From assembly GCA_024226105.1 (NCBI GenBank), contig JAAELZ010000139.1:1-7271 (forward strand): a stretch of 7,271 nt of DNA, given 5' to 3'. Positions 1 through 6,382 of the stretch are shown here, piece after piece (position 1 is the first letter of the stretch; each line of letters opens with the position of its first letter). This stretch comes from Pseudomonadota bacterium (GTDB taxonomy: Bacteria > Pseudomonadota > Gammaproteobacteria > Arenicellales > Poriferihabitantaceae). The notes under the pieces were generated by a model that saw nothing but the letters and a program-made list of their open reading frames with translations, was not told where the DNA came from and ran no database searches. The position numbers and the translations under genes are program-made.

Positions 1-1562
1 GCGAGGACGCGGGACGCGCCGAACGCTTTACTTTAAGCCAGGGGCAAATTCTGCTCGACTATTCGAAAAATAGAATAACCGGGCAAACACTGGAGCTACT
101 GATCGCCCTGGCCCGCGAAGCGGGATTGAACCAGGCCATCGCAGACATGTTTTCAGGCGAGAAAATCAATCGCACCGAGAAACGGGCCGTGTTACACACG
201 GCACTGCGAAATACCGCAAAAAAACCGGTGATGTTTGAAGGCAAAGATGTGATGCCCGACGTTGAACGCGTACTCAATCAAATTCAATCGTTTTGCCAGC
301 AGGTTCGCTCCGGAGCCTGGCTGGGCTACACCGGTAAACCCATCCAGCATATTATAAACATCGGCATCGGCGGCTCTGACCTGGGCCCGCAAATGGTGGT
401 TCACGCCTTAAAACCCTATTGGACAGACACCCTCACACCTCATTTTATTGCCAACATAGATGCTGCCGATATGCAGGCGACGCTCTCGGACATTGATCCC
501 GAGACCAGCTTGTTTATTATTGCCTCAAAAACCTTTACTTCAACCGAAACCATGGCCAATGCGCTGGCGATACGGGAATGGTTTCTGGATGCTCCCGGTA
601 CGCGAAGGCAAGACATAAAAAAGCATTTTGTTGCCGTATCCAGCGCTAGCGAAAAGGTAGAAACATTTGGTATCGCGCCCGCAAATATGTTTGAGTTCTG
701 GGAATGGGTGGGCGGCCGGTATTCTTTATGGTCCGCCATCGGCCTGCCCATAGCGCTAATGGTCGGCATGGCGCATTTCAGAGAACTGCTCGCAGGCGCT
801 CACAAAATGGATACACATTTTCGAAATGCCCCTTTTGAACAAAACATGCCCGTTATTATGGCGATGCTCGGTGTGTGGTATCGGGATTTCTTTGACGCCA
901 GCAGCCACGCAATTTTACCCTATGATCATAATCTTCGGAAACTGCCGGCCTACCTGCAGCAGGGCGATATGGAAAGTAATGGCAAGAGCGTTACGCTTGA
1001 TGGCGAAGCGGTAAACTACCATACCGGCCCGATTATCTGGGGTGCCGTGGGCGCCAACGGCCAGCATGCTTTTTATCAACTGATCCACCAGGGCACGCAA
1101 CTCATCCCGGCAGATTTCATTGCACCGGTAGAATCTTTTTATTACGCAAGCAGCGTATATGGCGAACATCACGCGGTGTTGCTGTCAAACTGCATTGCAC
1201 AGTCGCAGGCGTTGATGTACGGACGTGAACAACAGCATGTTGAACAGGAGTTTTCGGACCAACCGGAGCTGATTCCACACCGATCATTTGCCGGCAACCG
1301 ACCCAGCAATACGCTGTTGATAGATAAAATCACGCCGCACAATCTGGGCGCTCTGATTGCGCTTTACGAACATAAAACCTTCGTACAGGGCGTAATCTGG
1401 AACATCAACTCTTTTGATCAATGGGGTGTCGAACTGGGCAAGCGTTTATCCACCGAAATCGAACTGGAGTTGAAAGGAGAACGCGCGCTCAGGAGTCATG
1501 ATGCCTCTACCGAGGCTCTGATCCAGCACATCCTGGAGCAGCAGAAGCAGATACAAGATTAG
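1..1562 (+). CDS. pgi: glucose-6-phosphate isomerase, 5'-truncated by window edge
   Basis: Cytosolic enzyme that interconverts glucose 6-phosphate and fructose 6-phosphate in glycolysis and gluconeogenesis. The frame is open from base 3, giving 519 visible residues. It reads through the TTG at 126, so that codon is not the start: the upstream residues include DYSKNRIT, a conserved N-terminal Pgi stretch. Visible hallmarks (numbered from the first full codon) are the sugar-phosphate loop GIGGSDLG near 121-128, the signature GGRYSLWSAIG near 237-247, the catalytic Glu in QQGDMESNGK near 324, the ring-opening His in GQHAFYQLIHQGT near 355, and the signature SFDQWGVELGK ending in the active-site Lys near 480. 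Against the 549-residue E. coli enzyme (Glu355, His386, Lys514), about 30 residues are missing at the N-terminus. All expected catalytic residues are present. It converges with lysA, 34 bp away. Family assignment is secure; the true start and promoter lie outside the window. Confidence 0.97.
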   Translation, partial: EDAGRAERFTLSQGQILLDYSKNRITGQTLELLIALAREAGLNQAIADMFSGEKINRTEKRAVLHTALRNTAKKPVMFEGKDVMPDVERVLNQIQSFCQQVRSGAWLGYTGKPIQHIINIGIGGSDLGPQMVVHALKPYWTDTLTPHFIANIDAADMQATLSDIDPETSLFIIASKTFTSTETMANALAIREWFLDAPGTRRQDIKKHFVAVSSASEKVETFGIAPANMFEFWEWVGGRYSLWSAIGLPIALMVGMAHFRELLAGAHKMDTHFRNAPFEQNMPVIMAMLGVWYRDFFDASSHAILPYDHNLRKLPAYLQQGDMESNGKSVTLDGEAVNYHTGPIIWGAVGANGQHAFYQLIHQGTQLIPADFIAPVESFYYASSVYGEHHAVLLSNCIAQSQALMYGREQQHVEQEFSDQPELIPHRSFAGNRPSNTLLIDKITPHNLGALIALYEHKTFVQGVIWNINSFDQWGVELGKRLSTEIELELKGERALRSHDASTEALIQHILEQQKQIQD

Positions 1563-1574
1563 AGCGTTTAACCG

Positions 1575-1593
1575 GGTTCGACAAGATCGAATC
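1575..1593. terminator. weak hairpin between convergent pgi and lysA
   Basis: The 34-bp gap between the pgi and lysA stop codons holds a 7-bp inverted repeat (GGTTCGA / TCGAATC, one G-T wobble) around the 5-base loop CAAGA. Its position between convergent genes suits a shared terminator. However, neither strand has a run of T after the stem and the stem is short, so the call rests mainly on position. Confidence 0.25.
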
Positions 1594-1596
1594 GCC

Positions 1597-2850
1597 TTAT
1601 TCAATCAGCGATTCCAGCGCATACAAATCCTCTAAACTTTCTCGTTTGCGCACCACGTGTGCGGCCTCGCCATCCACCATTATTTCTGCGGCACGCGCAC
1701 GTGCATTATAGTTTGAAGAAAGCGCGAAACAGTACGCACCCGCCGTTCGGATGGCAAGCAAATCGCCAGGCTTAACCGCCAGCGTTCGATCCTTTCCCAG
1801 AAAATCTGCAGATTCGCAAATCGGGCCTACCACATCGTACACGGCCGCTTTTGAATCCGGTTCCTGATCCACATTGATGATCTCCTGATAAGCGCCGTAT
1901 AGCGCGGGACGAATAAAATCATTCATTGCCGCGTCTACTACACAAAATTTTCCAACTTCTCCGGCCTTAATATATTCAACCCTGGTCACCATTATGCCCG
2001 CATTACCAAGCAGCGCCCGGCCTGGCTCAATCGCAACCGGCAATGTCAAATCATGTGCCTGCATACGCGTAAGCAAAGCCTGCCAGTATTGATCTGGCAG
2101 GGGCGGCATTTCATCCTGATACCTCACACCCAGGCCACCACCAAAATCAACCACCTTGATTTCAATACCTGTTGTGCGCAGTTTTTTGACAAACTCCAGC
2201 AGCCGATCCATCGCATCCTCCAACGGCGATAGTTCGGTTAATTGAGAACCAATATGACAGGCTACACCCAAAACGCTTAAATTCGGGTGTTGGTGCGCAA
2301 ACTCATAACAGCTCAGCGCTCGTTCCAGCGATACGCCAAATTTATTGTCTTTCAAACCCGTTGATATGTACGGATGGGTTTTCGCATCCACATCGGGATT
2401 AATGCGCATTGATATCGGCGCAACCTTGCCCCTGGCTTTAGCTATACGTGCAATGCGTTCAAGCTCAGCCATTGATTCGACATTAAAACATTCAATCCCC
2501 ACGTCCAGTGCCAGCTCGATTTCCCACTCGAGCTTGCCGACACCGGAAAAGATGACTTTGCCGGCACTTCCACCGGCGGCCATTACGCGCTTTAATTCCC
2601 CGCCCGAGACAATATCAAAACCCGAACCGAGCTTTGCCAGCACACCCAGAACCGCAAGATTGCCGTTTGCTTTTACCGCATAATGGATTTGGTGCGGGTA
2701 ATCCCCAAAGGCATTATCAAAAGCAAACCAGTGCTGCTCAAGCGTTGTGCGAGAATAGACAAATAAAGGTGTTCCGTGAGTCGCAGCGAGCGAACGTACA
2801 GAGCATCCTTCGGCGAACAATTCGCCGTCCTTGAAATTGAAGTGGTCCAT
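1597..2850 (-). CDS. lysA: diaminopimelate decarboxylase
   Basis: PLP-dependent cytosolic enzyme that decarboxylates meso-diaminopimelate to L-lysine, the last step of lysine synthesis. At 417 residues it has the usual length of the family (about 415-420). It is a fold-type III decarboxylase: an N-terminal alanine-racemase-like barrel, then a C-terminal beta domain. Visible motifs are the PLP lysine in HYAVKAN (Lys60), HIGSQ near 199-203, the glycine loop GGGLG near 238-242 and EPGR near 275-278, which bind the cofactor phosphate, the active-site Cys in CESADFLG (about 345) contributed across the dimer, and the C-terminal SSNYNARARAAE. The ATG start giving MDHF is the usual N-terminus in this family, although only a weak purine stretch (CAGG) precedes it. 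It starts 9 bp after lptM and is surely co-transcribed with it. dapF, a common downstream neighbour in gammaproteobacteria, is absent here. Confidence 0.97.
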   Translation of the reverse strand: MDHFNFKDGELFAEGCSVRSLAATHGTPLFVYSRTTLEQHWFAFDNAFGDYPHQIHYAVKANGNLAVLGVLAKLGSGFDIVSGGELKRVMAAGGSAGKVIFSGVGKLEWEIELALDVGIECFNVESMAELERIARIAKARGKVAPISMRINPDVDAKTHPYISTGLKDNKFGVSLERALSCYEFAHQHPNLSVLGVACHIGSQLTELSPLEDAMDRLLEFVKKLRTTGIEIKVVDFGGGLGVRYQDEMPPLPDQYWQALLTRMQAHDLTLPVAIEPGRALLGNAGIMVTRVEYIKAGEVGKFCVVDAAMNDFIRPALYGAYQEIINVDQEPDSKAAVYDVVGPICESADFLGKDRTLAVKPGDLLAIRTAGAYCFALSSNYNARARAAEIMVDGEAAHVVRKRESLEDLYALESLIE

Positions 2851-2859
2851 CCTGGTTTA

Positions 2860-3033
2860 CTATTGACTTATCTCACCGTCTTTTTTTGGCTTTTCAGCAT
2901 CGGTAGCCGACGCCTCAGTAGTGGCCGGAGCAGGTTCATCCGCTGTGATGTAAAGCGCCCCTTTTTGCCCACAAGCGGTTAGCGCGAAGGTAGCGATGGT
3001 AAGAAGAAGTGCAACAAGCTGTGGTTTACGCAT
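2860..3033 (-). CDS. lptM: LPS translocon maturation chaperone LptM-type small lipoprotein
   Basis: A 57-residue lipoprotein. The signal peptide has a basic n-region (MRK), a hydrophobic core and the lipobox LTAC with the acylated Cys at 21. The mature part begins CGQKGALYIT, matching the conserved CGQKGPLY-type motif of LptM (formerly YifL/LppL). A short hydrophilic tail rich in Ala, Thr, Glu and Lys follows. In E. coli LptM helps mature the outer-membrane LPS translocon LptD-LptE; the same role here is inferred from the motif and from position directly upstream of lysA, which is the typical location. Ala after the Cys (really Gly at +2) carries no inner-membrane Asp retention signal, so outer-membrane sorting is likely. 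Only a poor Shine-Dalgarno (CTGAG) precedes the ATG. It lies 9 bp from lysA and 49 bp after argH. Confidence 0.9.
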   Translation of the reverse strand: MRKPQLVALLLTIATFALTACGQKGALYITADEPAPATTEASATDAEKPKKDGEISQ

Positions 3034-3063
3034 GTTTAAATACTCAGTTAGCTAAAGTGTTAA

Positions 3064-3069
3064 ATTATA
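3064..3069 (-). promoter_or_regulatory. putative -10 box for lptM-lysA
   Basis: On the - strand the argH-lptM gap contains a perfect TATAAT hexamer whose downstream end is 30 bp before the lptM ATG, implying a leader of roughly 20-25 nt. No convincing -35 lies at 16-18 bp upstream; that stretch falls within the 3' end of argH and reads GGCGAA-like. The site would let lptM-lysA be transcribed independently of argH. The -10 match is direct; promoter activity is inferred. Confidence 0.45.
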
Positions 3070-3082
3070 CAGGGTTGGTCGA

Positions 3083-4468
3083 TCAGTTCGCCGTGGATAA
3101 GGCATTTTTCGCGATGGCGGCAGCCTTTTTAACCTGTGCAGGTGCGGTACCGCCGACATGATCTCGTGCATTCAGCGAGCCTTCGAGTGTCAAAATGGCA
3201 TAGACATCCCCATCGATTCTGCCACAGAAACCTTGCAAGGTCTCCAGGGCAATGCCCGAAAGCATCATCTTGTTCTCAACTGCGTAGCTAACGGTTTTGC
3301 CGACAATTTCATGCGCATCACGAAAGGGAATTTGTTTACGCACCAGGTAATCTGCCAAATCCGTTGCCGTTGCATATCCTTGCTCGGCCGCCGCACGCAT
3401 ATTATCCCGGAATAAGGTAATTTGCGGCATCATGGCTGCGTACACCTTAAGGCTGATCAATACAGTATCAATCGAATCAAACAGTAACTCTTTGTCTTCC
3501 TGATTGTCACGATTGTAAGCCAGAGGCTGACCCTTCATCAGCATCAGCAAAGCATGCAGGTTACCATTGACACGGCTGGTTTTGCCACGTACCAACTCAG
3601 CTACATCCGGGTTTTTCTTTTGCGGCATGATGCTGGAACCGGTACAGAATGCATCACCCAGATCGACAAACTTAAAGGCATCAGATGACCACAAAATCAT
3701 TTCTTCCGCCATACGCGATAAATGCACCATCATCAGCGCCGCCGCGGCGTTGAATTCAATCATGAAATCCCGGTCGGATACCGAATCCAGCGAATTTTGA
3801 GACGGCGCATCAAAGCCGAGTTCGGTTGCCGTCATTTCGCGATTGATCGGAAAACTGGTGCCCGCCAGCGCGGCACTACCCAGAGGGCAGATGTTCATTC
3901 GCTTACGGCAGTCACTCAGGCGTTCATAATCCCGCGCCAGATTTGCGTTCCAGGCCAACATGTGATGGCCGAAGGTAACGGGTTGCGCAGTTTGCAAATG
4001 GGTAAAACCCGGCATCACGGTAGCCGCTTCTTTATCCGCCAACACCACCAGCGCGGTTTGCAAAGAGCGCAATACCCGCTGGATATCATCAATGGCATCG
4101 CGCAAATACAGACGTATATCGGTCGCCACCTGGTCATTTCGAGAACGCCCTGTATGCAGCTTCTTGCCCGCATCGCCGATACGTTCCGTGAGCCGGGCCT
4201 CGATATTCATGTGCACATCTTCCAATGCGATATCCCATTCAAACACGCCCGCTTCAATATCGGCCAGAATATCTCTCAAACCCTGTTTAATATCAGCCAG
4301 CTCCCCGTCATCGAGAACCCCGATCGAATGCAGCATTCCGGCGTGTGCAAGCGAACCCTGAATATCATGTAAATACAGGCGCTGATCAAATGACACAGAT
4401 TCGGAGAACTGCTCGACCAGTTCATTCGTACTCTGGCCAAAGCGGCCACCCCAAAGTTTTTTACTCAT
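3083..4468 (-). CDS. argH: argininosuccinate lyase
   Basis: Cytosolic tetrameric enzyme of the fumarase/aspartase superfamily that splits argininosuccinate into arginine and fumarate, the last step of arginine synthesis. At 461 residues it is full length (E. coli 457). The N-terminus SKKLWGGRF is characteristic. The three conserved superfamily regions are visible: HTGRSRNDQVATD near 106-118, the catalytic-His region GFTHLQTAQPVTFGHH near 154-169 (His157), and the signature loop GSSIMPQKKNPD near 277-288 with its catalytic serine. The C-terminal helical domain ends with HVGGTAP. The ATG at 4468 gives the standard start, although the Shine-Dalgarno is poor. It is followed after 49 bp by lptM-lysA on the same strand. 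No ArgR-box palindrome could be recognised upstream. Confidence 0.97.
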   Translation of the reverse strand: MSKKLWGGRFGQSTNELVEQFSESVSFDQRLYLHDIQGSLAHAGMLHSIGVLDDGELADIKQGLRDILADIEAGVFEWDIALEDVHMNIEARLTERIGDAGKKLHTGRSRNDQVATDIRLYLRDAIDDIQRVLRSLQTALVVLADKEAATVMPGFTHLQTAQPVTFGHHMLAWNANLARDYERLSDCRKRMNICPLGSAALAGTSFPINREMTATELGFDAPSQNSLDSVSDRDFMIEFNAAAALMMVHLSRMAEEMILWSSDAFKFVDLGDAFCTGSSIMPQKKNPDVAELVRGKTSRVNGNLHALLMLMKGQPLAYNRDNQEDKELLFDSIDTVLISLKVYAAMMPQITLFRDNMRAAAEQGYATATDLADYLVRKQIPFRDAHEIVGKTVSYAVENKMMLSGIALETLQGFCGRIDGDVYAILTLEGSLNARDHVGGTAPAQVKKAAAIAKNALSTAN

Positions 4469-4508
4469 GCTGACTATTCTGGATTATCGACAGGTTCTAC
4501 AGGTCACG

Positions 4509-4537
4509 ATTTTATATCATTAAACCGGGGGCGTCAG
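4509..4537 (-). promoter_or_regulatory. putative sigma-70 promoter for argH
   Basis: On the - strand, CTGACG (4537-4532, 4 of 6 matches to TTGACA) and TAAAAT (4514-4509, 5 of 6 matches to TATAAT) are separated by exactly 17 bp. An overlapping alternative -10, TATAAA, lies two bases upstream. The predicted start near 4502 would give a leader of about 34 nt before the argH ATG. It was found by eye, and activity is inferred. Confidence 0.45.
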
Positions 4538-4660
4538 AAAATTAGCCAGGGTACGATATTTTTCCACCACTTGCTGTATATTCCGTCCTGATAAGGCACA
4601 AGACTGCTGAAGATGTGAGGGTCATCGAAACCCATCCGAAAATCAGGATCAAAATTACCC

Positions 4661-4912
4661 ATGAGTTATAAACCACGCTTTTTGCAGAAAGTTGCCCTGG
4701 TGGTGGGCCAATTAAGCTTTGTGACCGCGCTGGTGAGCGCGATTTTTCTGTATTTCAAGGTAAACGAACTCGGCGCTGATCACCCGGTATCCGCAAGCTT
4801 TCTGGCCTCCGTGTTCTTTTTTACCTTCGTCGGGATACTGCTGAGCATCGTGGGCAGAGCCGATATCCCCGATCTCAAGATTCGACCCTCCGAAAAAAAG
4901 CCTAGAACATAG
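4661..4912 (+). CDS. small hypothetical membrane protein, two predicted TM segments
   Basis: An 83-residue protein that I do not recognise. It has a short basic N-terminus (SYKPRFLQK), a hydrophobic helix at about 10-32, a short polar loop (KVNELGADHP), a second hydrophobic helix at about 46-64 and a charged tail (SEKKPRT). By the positive-inside rule both ends are probably cytoplasmic, making a helical hairpin in the inner membrane. The ATG is preceded by AGGA at 4645-4648, a somewhat long spacing of 12 nt. The hydrophobic pattern, the start site and its position between a divergent argH and a downstream hairpin support a real gene, not a shadow; no longer frame competes on the other strand. 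It is transcribed alone, divergently from argH, and nothing around it suggests a function. Confidence 0.7.
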   Translation: MSYKPRFLQKVALVVGQLSFVTALVSAIFLYFKVNELGADHPVSASFLASVFFFTFVGILLSIVGRADIPDLKIRPSEKKPRT

Positions 4913-4920
4913 CCCGTAGG

Positions 4921-4946
4921 GGAAACGGGGCTTCAGCCCCGTTTCT
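4921..4946. terminator. GC-rich hairpin between convergent genes
   Basis: A perfect 10-bp inverted repeat, GAAACGGGGC (4922-4931) and GCCCCGTTTC (4936-4945), flanks a TTCA tetraloop. One extra G-T closing pair on the + strand extends it to 11. It lies 9 bp after the stop of the small membrane-protein gene and 15 bp from the stop of the convergent SLT lipoprotein, so it is well placed to terminate both. Neither side has a proper T run, so it may instead be a palindromic interspersed repeat (REP-like) or an mRNA 3'-end stabiliser. Confidence 0.5.
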
Positions 4947-4960
4947 AGCCATTATATTCG

Positions 4961-5575
4961 TTAAAACAACCACTTACGATTGCGTTCCAGCTTTGCGCTG
5001 CATTGCTGAAGTTGGGCTTTGTAGCGCTTGGCTCGCCATTCCACCTTGCGCGCTACTTTAATGAGCCAGGGTTTTTTATGGTAGCTGCCACGCGCATAAC
5101 CGCCCTGTCCCTCGTGATAATTCAAATAGTGGCGATAGGCATCGGTCTTGGGGATGCGATTTTTTGCCGCAGTCTGCTGCATATACCACTGTATAAAGTC
5201 CATCGCATCGGCAAAATCACTGCGACTGCGAAAGTGAGAACCAGTATCTCGTTTGTACACCGCCCACGTACTGTCCAAAGCCTGCGCATAACCATAGGCA
5301 TCACTGGGCCGTCCATAAGGAATAATACCGGCAAACCATCGCATTGGCGGTTTGGCTTTAGCCTGGAAAGCCGATTCCTGAAACATGATCGACATCGGAA
5401 CATAAATATTGCCCCCCCATTTATCTGCCGCCTTCTTCGAAGCTTTGTACCAGCTGCTTTTTTCTTCAAAAATTGAGCAGATATTATCCGCCGAGGTCGG
5501 AGGACTGGTGGCACAGGCAGTTAAACCCAACACTGAAAAAGAAAAGAAAAGAACCTTTTTCAACATCGAACCCAT
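4961..5575 (-). CDS. lytic transglycosylase-like (SLT fold) lipoprotein
   Basis: A 204-residue predicted lipoprotein: short basic n-region (LKK), hydrophobic core, and lipobox LTAC with Cys21, followed by Ala, so probable outer-membrane sorting. The mature part resembles soluble-lytic-transglycosylase domains, which cleave the MurNAc-GlcNAc bond of peptidoglycan by acid catalysis. MFQESAF carries the candidate catalytic Glu67; AYGYAQALDSTW (about 93-104) occupies the place of the usual G-L-M-Q-I motif, and NYHEGQGGYARGSY (about 152-165) that of the A-Y-N-A-G motif. These last two are diverged, so activity on peptidoglycan is inferred. The C-terminus is strongly basic. Three starts are possible: TTG at 5578, ATG at 5575 (chosen) and ATG at 5566; none has a good Shine-Dalgarno, and 5566 gives an equally good signal peptide. 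It lies 26 bp after the CBS gene on the same strand, so it may be the last gene of that transcript. Confidence 0.85.
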   Translation of the reverse strand: MGSMLKKVLFFSFSVLGLTACATSPPTSADNICSIFEEKSSWYKASKKAADKWGGNIYVPMSIMFQESAFQAKAKPPMRWFAGIIPYGRPSDAYGYAQALDSTWAVYKRDTGSHFRSRSDFADAMDFIQWYMQQTAAKNRIPKTDAYRHYLNYHEGQGGYARGSYHKKPWLIKVARKVEWRAKRYKAQLQQCSAKLERNRKWLF

Positions 5576-5601
5576 CAATCTAGAGGCAGCAAACTCATTC
5601 G

Positions 5602-6021
5602 CTATTCATCACTCCCTGGGTCATCAAGATTTAGCCAGTGCAGTAACATTTCATCATAACCAATAATGCCCAACACCGTGCCACCCTCAATCACAGGCGC
5701 GCGTTGTAAGCCAAAGCGTTCAAATAACCGCGCGCAATAGCGGATATCCATGGTTGGCGGTACGCTGATCACCGGCTTGCTCATTATTTCATACACATTT
5801 ACGCGATCGGGGGAGCGATCTTTTGCCAGAACCTGCCTGGCGATGTCTCCCAACCGAACGATACCGTATTCGTCGTCGTCATGGCGCTTATCCACCATCA
5901 ACAGGCGCGTTTTCACGTGCTTCATTTTAGCGAGCGCTTCACTAATGGTTTCCTGACCGGAGACCATATCAAACTCGCGCAGCATGACGTCCCGTACACG
6001 GATAACTGGCGTTTTAATCAT
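5602..6021 (-). CDS. two-CBS-domain protein
   Basis: A 139-residue cytosolic protein consisting almost wholly of a tandem CBS (Bateman) module. CBS1 spans about 10-67 (RDVMLREFDMVSGQETISEA, then YGIVRLGDIARQVL), and CBS2 about 76-130 (VYEIMSKPVISVPPTMDI, then VLGIIGYDEMLLHWL). Such modules commonly bind adenine nucleotides such as AMP, ATP or S-adenosylmethionine and transmit energy status to a partner. No catalytic or DNA-binding domain is attached, so it probably acts on another protein; the membrane proteins and PII-like protein encoded just upstream are the obvious candidates (inference). Its ATG overlaps the PII-like stop codon (ATGA, 6018-6021) and a strong GGAGG lies 7 nt upstream, so translation is coupled. 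The tail is acidic (DDPGSDE). Confidence 0.9.
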   Translation of the reverse strand: MIKTPVIRVRDVMLREFDMVSGQETISEALAKMKHVKTRLLMVDKRHDDDEYGIVRLGDIARQVLAKDRSPDRVNVYEIMSKPVISVPPTMDIRYCARLFERFGLQRAPVIEGGTVLGIIGYDEMLLHWLNLDDPGSDE

Positions 6022-6368
6022 AGCTCTTCCTCCACTAACTCAGCGAGCATTTCTGCCTGCCGGTTCAGGCCGATGGCATCTTCAACATCAATCTGGACTG
6101 CCACCCCGGCTCCGCGAGTGGCATCGAACTCACCCACCTCACCGATCAATTCCAGGATATGCCGGCACAGGTGTTCCTCTACCAGAAATAACAGCATATC
6201 CCGCTGAGATTCCAGCGACAAACCAAAAAAGGAGCGACTGCCCTCCGGGCCTTCACCGCGCGCATTGCTGATCACTGTTACGCCGGTCGCACCGGCGACC
6301 TTGGCACTCTCGATGACCTTATTGGTTTTACCATCCTCAACAAAAGCGATAATGAGTTTAAAATGCAT
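6018..6368 (-). CDS. divergent PII-like signalling protein
   Basis: A 116-residue protein with the beta-alpha-beta pattern of the PII superfamily. It has strand FKLIIAFV (3-10), helix DGKTNKVIESAKVAGA (12-27), strand GVTVISNARGEG leading into a T-loop-like stretch (about 36-56), strand DMLLFLVEEH, helix LCRHILELIGEVG, and a B/C-loop-like stretch at about 82-100 (ATRGAGVAVQIDV). GlnB/GlnK have about 112 residues. It lacks the classical T-loop RGAEY with the uridylylated Tyr51 and the canonical TGKIGDGKIF nucleotide loop, so GlnD-type uridylylation is not expected and the ligand may differ. It sits between a DUF1538 membrane protein and a CBS protein, which points to a dedicated regulator and not a general nitrogen sensor (inference). 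It ends in an acidic tail (ELVEEEL) and overlaps the CBS start by 4 bp. Confidence 0.85.
   Translation of the reverse strand: MHFKLIIAFVEDGKTNKVIESAKVAGATGVTVISNARGEGPEGSRSFFGLSLESQRDMLLFLVEEHLCRHILELIGEVGEFDATRGAGVAVQIDVEDAIGLNRQAEMLAELVEEEL
6029..6033 (-). promoter_or_regulatory. strong ribosome-binding site for the CBS gene, inside the PII-like gene
   Basis: GGAGG on the - strand lies 7 nt before the ATG at 6021, inside the last codons of the PII-like gene. With the ATGA overlap it confirms the chosen start and suggests coupled translation of the two regulators at similar levels. Confidence 0.75.
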
Positions 6369-6377
6369 TTTTGTTCA

Positions 6378-6382
6378 TCCTC
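6378..6382 (-). promoter_or_regulatory. ribosome-binding site of the PII-like gene, overlapping the DUF1538 stop codon
   Basis: GAGGA on the - strand begins within the TGA stop of the DUF1538 gene (6383-6381) and lies 9 nt before the ATG at 6368. It supports that start and implies that ribosomes finishing the membrane protein help load onto the regulator gene. Confidence 0.65.

Noticed and set aside
126..1562. Start of pgi at the TTG at 126 (478-residue protein)
   Set aside because: The frame is open to the window edge and the upstream residues match conserved N-terminal Pgi sequence (DYSKNRIT), so the gene is cut by the window rather than starting at TTG.
2776..2982. 68-residue + strand frame across the lptM-lysA junction
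   Set aside because: It is antisense to the lptM reading frame, which shows a signal peptide, lipobox and the CGQKG motif.
3722..4372. 216-residue open frame on the + strand opposite argH
   Set aside because: It lies wholly antisense to a well-conserved argH, is His/Arg/Gln-rich with no recognisable domain, and has no plausible gene context.
4577..4582. TATATT as a -10 box for the small membrane-protein gene
   Set aside because: There is no -35-like hexamer at a suitable distance and the leader would be about 70 nt; in an AT-rich spacer this is weak evidence.
4619..4633. GGGT...ACCC mini-hairpin upstream of the small membrane-protein gene
   Set aside because: A 4-bp stem with a 7-base loop is expected by chance and does not mask the ribosome-binding site.
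4469..4660. ArgR operator in front of argH
   Set aside because: No pair of 18-bp TGAAT/ATTCA-type palindromes could be found by eye in the spacer.
5003..5476. 157-residue open frame on the + strand opposite the SLT lipoprotein
   Set aside because: It is a shadow of the - strand gene, which has a signal peptide, lipobox and family motifs; the antisense frame shows none.
5122..5514. 130-residue - strand frame within the SLT lipoprotein gene
   Set aside because: It is in a different frame of the same region, very rich in Arg, and overlaps the supported gene entirely.
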